Assembly: GCA_029939015.1 (NCBI GenBank)
Contig: JAOZTV010000174.1
Span: forward strand, 1 to 5,336
DNA: 5,336 nucleotides
Source: Candidatus Aminicenantota bacterium
GTDB taxonomy: Bacteria; Acidobacteriota; Aminicenantia; UBA2199
Direction of reading: 5' to 3'
Shown here: positions 1 to 4,724 of the stretch, piece after piece
How positions within the stretch are numbered: position 1 is the first letter of the stretch
How the letters are laid out: each line of letters begins with the position of its first letter
The notes under the pieces: model-generated
The model's input: only the letters and a program-made list of their open reading frames with translations
Told to the model about the DNA's origin: nothing
Databases searched by the model: none
Position numbers and translations under genes: made by a program

Positions 1-92
1 GTAATAACAAAAACGTCAAGACGGTATAATTTTAATAAGTTTAGTATATTCATACCAACATTATATAATTTTTTAAAAAAATACTCAATACA

Positions 93-1604
93 TTATAAAA
101 AAACATCCATTCTTACATATACTTTTGTTTCTTTATGTTTTTTACTGATATCCTTCATTAATCCATACCTGCATCTATCTTCAAGTATTAGTCTAAGTCC
201 GACTGGGAGTATATTGAATTTATATCCAATATCAAATTTAAACATTGACCTCGTATCATGAATATTAAAATCATTTTTTATTTTATCTTCAAATCTATCT
301 ACGCCTTCAACAGAATTATATGATTGATATTTAAATTCTAAACCTAAGTCAATTCGTTTATAAGTAAGTCTAAGTTTACTATTAAATGTAAACCCAAAGC
401 CATAATAATACCCATAATTAAATAGTGTTGCCTTTGTATATGAAATAGCCTCAGTTTCTGAATAATCATTCAGAGCATAAGCATTAATAAGTCCAAAATC
501 TAATGAAAAAGAATTTATCAACGATATATTATATGTCCCCAAATATGACAACTCAGTATAAGGACCGATAAGATTAATTATTGCAAGCTTATCTGCAAAT
601 TCTGTTGGAGTATCTACCAGCATTGATTCATCAATATATTTGTATTTCAAACAGGAATCATTCTCTGCAATTGCTTTTTTTTTATAAAAGTCAAACCCTG
701 AAAACAAACTATAAAGAAAACTGTGTCCTTTCAAATGATTGCTTCCGTTTTTTACATATTGAATGTATTTACCAAAAAAAACATTTTGAGTTTGTGCAGA
801 AATCTCATCAATTGATTTATCTTTTATTTCTAATTTTATATTAATATTGTTTTTAATATTGCCTGTGATAGTTTTTTGTATAACGCCTTCTGTCTCTACC
901 TTTGGCAAAAAATTCAATGATGAATTAAAACCTATAAAATGATTTCTGTCTTTTGACGGTTCTTCAATATCATTCATTAAAAAGAAAGAACCAAAATAAA
1001 AACTCAAATTAGATTTATTTGGAGTTTTATAGGTATAACCTTTCTTTCTATCCAGCCATCTGTTTATTGTCATTATTGGATTTGTCAAAATACCTGCTAT
1101 TTTATTTGCAATACCTGAATTACCATGGAAATATGAGCCTAATTGGAAAAAAGACTCTCCAAGGCTAATGCCACCAAAAGAAGTAAAGATATTGTCGTTT
1201 ATGCTCACGACTTCTCGCCATTCAACGATAAATTCCCAGTAAAATGAGGTTAGTGTTGTAAAAATCGATGATTCAAGAATATTTAAATTATTTGTACGGG
1301 CAAAATTATAATACATTGCTCCAGATAAACCATGTGTCCAGTTTGTCTGAAAACAATTTGAATCAAATTTTTGTCCATCTAATCCAAAAATCCTTTTTTT
1401 CTGGTCTGCCCATGTTAATTCATATTGCCAGTCTTCTATCCAATTAGAATATTTTAACCAGTAATTTGTTTGAGAAACAGCCATTACTGAAGCACATTCA
1501 GCAATAGTTCTTTTAAGTTTTTTTTTGTCTTTATTCTCTTCGGGAAAAATAAACATAGTATTTAATAAAATAATTAATATTATAAAATATTTTTTTTTTT
1601 TCAT
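93..1604 (-). CDS. Exported DUF3943-family protein, probable outer-membrane/periplasmic protein
   Basis: This is a 503-residue protein of unknown function. Residues 1-20 form a signal peptide: four Lys, then a hydrophobic stretch ending near FIFPEE. Residues 83-185 match what I remember of the DUF3943 core: NWTHG (88-92), a YYNFARTN stretch (98-105), an aromatic WEF (123-125), then SINDNIFTSFGG..LGE (134-150) and a TNP..TINRW segment (174-183). The remaining 310 or so residues are rich in alternating polar/hydrophobic, aromatic stretches and end in VYVRMDVFL. That resembles the closing strand of an outer-membrane beta-barrel, but this part is inference. The start is well supported: AAAGGA lies 8 nt upstream (1613-1618) and an extended -10 promoter lies above it. 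It follows the M90 gene by 82 nt on the same strand but has its own promoter. An A12 run follows the ATG directly. No biochemical role can be assigned. I am confident of the gene and fairly confident of the family. Confidence 0.85.
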   Translation of the reverse strand: MKKKKYFIILIILLNTMFIFPEENKDKKKLKRTIAECASVMAVSQTNYWLKYSNWIEDWQYELTWADQKKRIFGLDGQKFDSNCFQTNWTHGLSGAMYYNFARTNNLNILESSIFTTLTSFYWEFIVEWREVVSINDNIFTSFGGISLGESFFQLGSYFHGNSGIANKIAGILTNPIMTINRWLDRKKGYTYKTPNKSNLSFYFGSFFLMNDIEEPSKDRNHFIGFNSSLNFLPKVETEGVIQKTITGNIKNNINIKLEIKDKSIDEISAQTQNVFFGKYIQYVKNGSNHLKGHSFLYSLFSGFDFYKKKAIAENDSCLKYKYIDESMLVDTPTEFADKLAIINLIGPYTELSYLGTYNISLINSFSLDFGLINAYALNDYSETEAISYTKATLFNYGYYYGFGFTFNSKLRLTYKRIDLGLEFKYQSYNSVEGVDRFEDKIKNDFNIHDTRSMFKFDIGYKFNILPVGLRLILEDRCRYGLMKDISKKHKETKVYVRMDVFL

Positions 1605-1655
1605 TGTTTTTGTCCTTTTAGTTGTGCTTAATATATTTAAGTGTGACTAAAAGAT

Positions 1656-1684
1656 ATTATACCAAATTTAAAATGCAATTGCAA
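1656..1684 (-). promoter_or_regulatory. Extended -10 promoter for the DUF3943 gene
   Basis: On the minus strand TGGTATAAT gives a perfect -10 hexamer (1656-1661) with the TGn extension (1662-1664). A 17-nt spacer separates it from TTGCAA (1679-1684), a 4/6 match to the -35 consensus. Transcription should start near 1649, giving a leader of about 45 nt that holds the AAAGGA ribosome-binding site. A perfect 10-bp palindrome, TGCAATTGCA (1674-1683), overlaps the -35 box and could be an operator. The -35 box sits immediately downstream of the M90 stop codon. Confidence 0.65.
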
Positions 1685-1686
1685 AT

Positions 1687-2508
1687 TTAATTTTTCCATT
1701 CAATTGGATTTACCTGATAATATGCTTGAAGTTCATTATATAGTTCTGGCTTTTTTTTATTTAATTGGTTTGGCTTTTCGAAGAAAGCTTCACTTGCTAC
1801 TGCAAAAAATTCAGCAGGATTTGTAGCCCCATATTTATTTAAAATTGTTTTTCTCCTATGTTTCTTCTTTTTAATCAAATTATCGTATTCAGCACTCAAT
1901 ACAAGGGCCCAGGAAACATAAGATGATCGGTTTTTAAGTATAGGGGCGCCATCTGCAACTCCATCCTCTTGATCCAATTGATGCGCAAATTCATGATAAA
2001 CTACATTTTTGCCATCATACATATTTATCGCACCATGTTCAGCGGAGTCCCAGGCAAGAACTAATTCACCGCTATTCCAGGATTCACCAAGACTAACAAT
2101 TTCTTTTTCTGCAATAACTCCACCAATATCAAATCTTTGTCTTGAAAAGTATGCTGTAGGGTAAATATATATAGTCTTTAATTTAGGATAATAATTCGTT
2201 TTTCTATTTAATAGAAGGGTACAGGCCTGTCCTGCAATTAAAACTCTTATCTCATCTGTGATTTCCAATCCCTGACAACCAATAAATATTTTTTCACTAA
2301 TAAAGATTTTTATTTTATTCTTCAAGTCTATTTTTAAAACTTCCGGCATTTTACTATATAGGATAAAATTCTTTTTCAAAATATTTTCCCACTTTTCAGA
2401 AAAAACTTTCTTAATCATTTTTGTCCTATTCATTTTCTTTAAAACAGGTTTTATCAAAAGTAAAAAAACAATAATTAAACATATACTTACAACTAATATA
2501 ATTTCCAA
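1687..2508 (-). CDS. Membrane-anchored MtfA-like zinc metallopeptidase (M90 family)
   Basis: This 273-residue protein matches the MtfA/peptidase M90 family, zinc-dependent peptidases related to anthrax lethal factor and Mlc-binding MtfA of E. coli. The catalytic motif HEFAH is at 172-176, followed by QLD, and the downstream zinc ligand is E233 in NPAEFFAVASE. The equivalent residues in E. coli MtfA are the HEVAH motif and Glu212. Other family landmarks are IYIYPTAY (113-120), a GESWNSGELVLAWD stretch (141-154) and YYQVNP near the C-terminus. All catalytic residues are present, so it should be active. Unlike cytosolic E. coli MtfA, it has a hydrophobic N-terminal segment (about 3-22) followed by a Lys/Arg-rich stretch, which suggests a membrane anchor with the catalytic domain in the cytosol. 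The start codon is TTG, fixed by AAGGAGG 4 nt upstream (2513-2519). It lies 20 nt after the rhomboid stop on the same strand, so the two are probably co-transcribed. Whether it binds an Mlc-like regulator is unknown. Confidence 0.9.
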   Translation of the reverse strand: MEIILVVSICLIIVFLLLIKPVLKKMNRTKMIKKVFSEKWENILKKNFILYSKMPEVLKIDLKNKIKIFISEKIFIGCQGLEITDEIRVLIAGQACTLLLNRKTNYYPKLKTIYIYPTAYFSRQRFDIGGVIAEKEIVSLGESWNSGELVLAWDSAEHGAINMYDGKNVVYHEFAHQLDQEDGVADGAPILKNRSSYVSWALVLSAEYDNLIKKKKHRRKTILNKYGATNPAEFFAVASEAFFEKPNQLNKKKPELYNELQAYYQVNPIEWKN

Positions 2509-2512
2509 AATA

Positions 2513-2519
2513 CCTCCTT
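2513..2519 (-). promoter_or_regulatory. Strong ribosome-binding site setting a TTG start
   Basis: AAGGAGG on the minus strand is the strongest Shine-Dalgarno match in the window. It lies 4 nt upstream of TTG at 2508, inside the 20-nt rhomboid-M90 gap. No ATG in this frame lies nearby: the next one is codon 26, after the hydrophobic segment. The site therefore supports the TTG start and inclusion of the N-terminal anchor. Confidence 0.75.
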
Positions 2520-2528
2520 AAATGATTA

Positions 2529-3080
2529 TCATGATTTTGCTTTCTTATATAGTATCCTGGATAGAATAAAACCGGCTATGGCACCTGATAGATGACCTTC
2601 CCAAGAAATGTAGGTTTGTGTTGGCAGTACACCCCAGATTAAACCGGAATACATTACCCCGACAATTATTGAAATAATTATACCTCCAATTTTTCTCTGA
2701 TAAATTCCTGCAAAAATTAAGAATGTAAATAACGCATATATAAGACTGCTTGCACCAATATGCAGGCTTTTTCTGGCAAATACCCAGACCAGAGATCCGC
2801 TTATCAGAATAGAGAAAGCAAATACTTTAAAGGCGTTCTTTCGATAATACCAAATTACTAACATTCCAAAAATTAAAATTGGAACTGTATTTGATATAAT
2901 ATGCTGGAGATTGACATGCAAAAAGGGGGAACAGATAATACCTCTTAAGCCACTAATCTCTCTGGGCAGAATACCCCAGCTGTTTAAATTAAAAGGGATA
3001 AGTAAATCAATTAGAAAGACTAACCATATAAAAGATATTAAGTATAAAAGACTGATATAATTTTTCTTAAAATTTTCCAT
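2529..3080 (-). CDS. Rhomboid family intramembrane serine protease
   Basis: This 183-residue protein has about six membrane segments (near 10-30, 57-78, 84-101, 106-126, 132-152 and 160-178), the minimal bacterial rhomboid core as in GlpG. The family signatures are visible in order: HxxxN in the second segment (H60, N64), the nucleophile motif GASS at 109-112 with S111 as the catalytic serine and Y115 four residues later (as Y205 in GlpG), and the catalytic H163 in SWEGHLSG. Small-residue packing follows in GAIAG. The Gly that usually follows the serine is Ser here. The enzyme would cleave single-pass membrane proteins within or near their membrane segments; its substrate is unknown. It is the first gene of a likely two-gene operon with the M90 peptidase. 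The ATG at 3080 has no recognisable Shine-Dalgarno site, and a perfect TATAAT sits only 14 nt before it, so the leader is very short. A stop lies in frame shortly upstream, so no earlier start is available. Confidence 0.93.
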   Translation of the reverse strand: MENFKKNYISLLYLISFIWLVFLIDLLIPFNLNSWGILPREISGLRGIICSPFLHVNLQHIISNTVPILIFGMLVIWYYRKNAFKVFAFSILISGSLVWVFARKSLHIGASSLIYALFTFLIFAGIYQRKIGGIIISIIVGVMYSGLIWGVLPTQTYISWEGHLSGAIAGFILSRILYKKAKS

Positions 3081-3094
3081 AGTTTCTAAATTTA

Positions 3095-3123
3095 ATTATA
3101 AATCATTCCCGAAAAAATATCTA
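3095..3123 (-). promoter_or_regulatory. Promoter for the rhomboid-M90 operon
   Basis: A perfect -10 TATAAT (3095-3100, minus strand) is preceded by a 17-nt spacer and TAGATA (3118-3123), a 4/6 match to TTGACA. The expected start of transcription is a purine at 3086-3087, leaving only 6-7 nt (AGAAACT) before the ATG. That is too short for a normal Shine-Dalgarno site, and none is seen. Confidence 0.5.
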
Positions 3124-3135
3124 CTGTTATATTTT

Positions 3136-3186
3136 AAAAAAAAAGTGTGATTGGCATGCTGATTTTACCGGGGTTTTAATTGCCAA
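3136..3186 (-). terminator. Possible terminator after the beta-propeller gene
   Basis: Reading the minus strand downstream of the propeller stop codon, TTGGCA (3181-3186) can pair with TGCCAA (3151-3156) across a 24-nt loop. Six bases (TCACAC) and a run of nine T (3136-3144) follow. The stem is short, the loop long and the T run not directly adjacent, so this is a weak intrinsic terminator at best. Its position between the propeller stop and the rhomboid promoter is right for one. Confidence 0.35.
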
Positions 3187-3200
3187 AATCTAGTTTCATA

Positions 3201-4304
3201 TTATTCAGGTAAATTTGTTTTGAACTTATAAAGTTTACTTTCTCCTTCTTCATCTTCGGCAAAAACATAAACATTGTCTCCATGAAATACAATGCGGCTT
3301 TTTATTATAAGATCATCTGGTAATTTTAGTTCAGCATGATATAAATATTTACCATCTGCAGAAAATATATCAAATCCCTGTACATTCTGATTCATTGGGT
3401 CATCTCTATAAATATAGACAAATTCTTGTGAAGTTATATAAATCTTTTTATAAAAAGGAGCATAATCAGGGTCATTTTTTATCATCTGATCAACCATTGT
3501 TTTTGGCATTTTTCCACCATTTACAATAATTCTTTCATATTTTTTTCTTTTTGTTTCTTCAGATACTTTAATCTTTTTTCTTCCTTTTATTGAAAACTCA
3601 AGAAGTTCTTTCCCGGAAAGATTATTCACTTTAATTAAATATTTGTTTGCATTTCCCTTCCCGAAATATACTTTTTTATTTTTTACCGCAGTTTCAATCA
3701 TTTCCTTTACAATTAATGTCATCCCGCCTGTACTGGCTTTTTTAGGTTTAGGAGCAATAAATTCTGTAATTTTATTGCTTTTTTTAGTTTTTAAATTGAG
3801 TGTTCTTAAAACATCTATCTTTGAATCTTTATTGTTTTTTTCTTTTTGTTCTAAAATCGTATATTTATCAATAAAATTATTAGGAAAAATCATCGCTCCG
3901 GAATTAATGCTGTTAATATATTCTCCGGTAGTTTTAAAATAATGAAATTTTCCCATATCAGGAACAATAATAGTATCGTCGATTAGTTCAAAACTATAGG
4001 CATTTTTATATTCTCCCGGACCTTCTCCTTTTTTTCCAATGCTGTGAAGAAATTTTCCATCTTTGTCAAAAACAAATATCTTGGTTAGTTTATAATCAAG
4101 GGCATAGACCTTACCGTTTTTCCCAATCCTGATTGAACCAACTCTGACTAACATGTCTTTGCCGGCAGTATCAACTTCCCAGACTTTATTTAGTTTAAAG
4201 TCCCACTTGCCTTTTAAAGGTTTATCATCATTAACTACTTTTTTAATTCCAAAAAGAGTTAAACTAAATAAAATTAAAATTATCAAAATTAAAATACGTT
4301 TCAT
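3201..4304 (-). CDS. Exported 6-bladed beta-propeller protein
   Basis: This 367-residue protein has an N-terminal hydrophobic signal (residues 1-20, MKRILILIILILFSLTLFGI) without a lipobox cysteine. It should be released to the periplasm or stay tethered by an uncleaved anchor. The body looks like the NHL-like '6-bladed beta-propeller' family: blade repeats such as IRIGKNGKVYALDYKLTKIFVFDKDGKFL (58-86), the hallmark IGKKGEGPGEYK (89-100), and closing blades FDIFSADGKYLYHAE and NVYVFAEDEEGESKLYKF. A charged, probably helical stretch (about 246-285) ending in DPDYAPFYKKI interrupts the blades, which I believe is usual in this family. Such propellers usually bind partners or ligands; no enzymatic residues can be named. 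An upstream in-frame ATG at 4310 exists, but AGGAG (4311-4315) abuts it with no spacing and lies 6 nt before the ATG at 4304, so I start there. I see no convincing promoter in the 4305-4415 gap. Read-through from pbpC is possible, but would run antisense across the repeat-protein gene. Confidence 0.85.
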   Translation of the reverse strand: MKRILILIILILFSLTLFGIKKVVNDDKPLKGKWDFKLNKVWEVDTAGKDMLVRVGSIRIGKNGKVYALDYKLTKIFVFDKDGKFLHSIGKKGEGPGEYKNAYSFELIDDTIIVPDMGKFHYFKTTGEYINSINSGAMIFPNNFIDKYTILEQKEKNNKDSKIDVLRTLNLKTKKSNKITEFIAPKPKKASTGGMTLIVKEMIETAVKNKKVYFGKGNANKYLIKVNNLSGKELLEFSIKGRKKIKVSEETKRKKYERIIVNGGKMPKTMVDQMIKNDPDYAPFYKKIYITSQEFVYIYRDDPMNQNVQGFDIFSADGKYLYHAELKLPDDLIIKSRIVFHGDNVYVFAEDEEGESKLYKFKTNLPE

Positions 4305-4310
4305 AAACAT

Positions 4311-4315
4311 CTCCT
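4311..4315 (-). promoter_or_regulatory. Ribosome-binding site deciding the beta-propeller start
   Basis: AGGAG on the minus strand touches the first in-frame ATG (4308-4310) directly but stands 6 nt from the second (4302-4304). Normal spacing favours the second, which gives a conventional signal peptide beginning MKR instead of MFMKR. Confidence 0.7.
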
Positions 4316-4380
4316 ATCATAATTATTAGATAACAAAACTCCTATAAAAGTTTCAATAATTCTTAATATTTAAAAATTAA

Positions 4381-4409
4381 TTGACATTTTAATAAATATT
4401 AACTAATAT
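4381..4409 (+). promoter_or_regulatory. Consensus-like promoter for the repeat-protein gene, probably giving leaderless mRNA
   Basis: A perfect -35 TTGACA (4381-4386), an ideal 17-nt spacer and TAATAT (4404-4409, 4/6 match to TATAAT) make this the best two-box promoter in the window. Counting 7 nt from the end of the -10 box places the transcript start at A4416, the A of the ATG. No Shine-Dalgarno sequence lies between promoter and ATG. The boxes are seen directly; leaderless initiation is inferred from the spacing. Confidence 0.65.
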
Positions 4410-4414
4410 TAGTT
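4401..4414. promoter_or_regulatory. Perfect 14-bp palindrome over the -10 box, candidate operator
   Basis: AACTAATATTAGTT is its own reverse complement. It covers the whole -10 hexamer and ends one base before the start codon of the repeat protein. A dimeric repressor bound here would block RNA polymerase. In DNA this AT-rich a palindrome of this length can also arise by chance, so operator function is only a proposal. Confidence 0.35.
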
Positions 4415-4415
4415 T

Positions 4416-4724
4416 ATGAATAAATACATTTTAATTTTATGCTTATGTTTAGTTTTTACAGGTACTGTTTTTTCAGAAACTATTTTTAAAGTGAAGTATG
4501 AATCACAGGCAGATATAAAAGTTTATATTGTTGACTATGAATCCCAAGCAGATTTGAAGGTGTTTTTTGTTAAATATCAATCTCAGGCTGATAAACCCGG
4601 CTTATGGTATAAGGTAAAATATGAATCACAGGCAGACAAAAAAATATATTATGTTAAATATGAATCTCAGGCAGAGTTAAAAATTTACATTGTAAAATAT
4701 CAATCCCAAGCAGGTTGGAGATAA
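4416..4724 (+). CDS. Secreted SQA-repeat protein, DUF6150 / 7(1) septoil-knot type
   Basis: This 102-residue protein has a Sec signal peptide (residues 1-20, ending TVFS before ET) with no lipobox. The mature part, about 82 residues, is almost entirely six copies of Y-[EQ]-S-Q-A-[DEG], with the Tyr at 28, 41, 54, 69, 82 and 95. The motifs are joined by short hydrophobic strands such as KVYIV and LKIYIVK. The mature chain has no cysteine. The dense SQAD repeats match my memory of DUF6150, now described as the '7(1) septoil knot' family. One member, an 89-residue Ureaplasma protein, has been characterised as a 7_1-knotted fold. The biological function is unknown. It is the only plus-strand gene here, driven by its own promoter, with no Shine-Dalgarno site before the ATG. 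Its TAA is followed immediately by the stop codon of the convergent pbpC gene. The family call rests on motif recognition. A generic repeat-rich secreted protein is the alternative. Confidence 0.85.
   Translation: MNKYILILCLCLVFTGTVFSETIFKVKYESQADIKVYIVDYESQADLKVFFVKYQSQADKPGLWYKVKYESQADKKIYYVKYESQAELKIYIVKYQSQAGWR
4488..4715 (+). repeat. Six in-frame 13-residue (39-bp) coding repeats
   Basis: The repeat unit is about [KD]-Y-[EQ]-S-Q-A-[DEG] plus a six-residue strand. Tyr-to-Tyr spacing is 13, 13, 15, 13 and 13 residues. Units 1-3 and 4-6 share the same order of variants (YES, YES, YQS) and are separated by the longer linker KPGLWY, giving a 41-residue (123-bp) super-repeat. At DNA level units 1 and 4 share tatgaatcacaggcaga exactly, while other units use different Ser, Gln and Ala codons. 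The repeats are therefore old and held together by protein-level selection, not a fresh DNA expansion. Confidence 0.9.

Noticed and set aside
39..59. Imperfect hairpin downstream of the DUF3943 gene
   Set aside because: The stem includes a G-U pair and a bulge, is mostly A/T, and no T run follows it on the minus strand, so it is not convincing as a terminator.
581..844. Open frame of 87 codons on the plus strand
   Set aside because: It is antisense inside the DUF3943 gene, has no ribosome-binding site, and its composition looks like a reversed coding frame.
3643..3942. Open frame of 99 codons on the plus strand, rich in Leu/Phe/Ile
   Set aside because: It lies wholly antisense within the beta-propeller gene. 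The hydrophobic look comes from reversed Lys/Asn/Glu-rich codons.
4304..4341. Possible 11-codon leader peptide (TTG start, minus strand) whose TGA overlaps the beta-propeller ATG as ATGA, with its own AGGAG
   Set aside because: The AGGAG-to-TTG spacing is only 2 nt and the start is non-ATG. Chance is likely in AT-rich DNA, so it is not called as a gene.
4311..4380. Promoter for the beta-propeller gene (TTGAAA at 4351-4356, minus strand)
   Set aside because: No acceptable -10 box lies 16-18 nt downstream. TATGAT further on would place the start inside the ribosome-binding site.
4436..4450. Lipoprotein signal in the repeat protein (Cys at residues 9 and 11)
   Set aside because: Neither Cys is preceded by a lipobox, and both sit in the middle of the hydrophobic core of an ordinary signal peptide.
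4488..4715. CRISPR-like or satellite DNA array
   Set aside because: The 39-bp periodicity is an in-frame protein repeat with synonymous divergence between units. There are no unique spacers.
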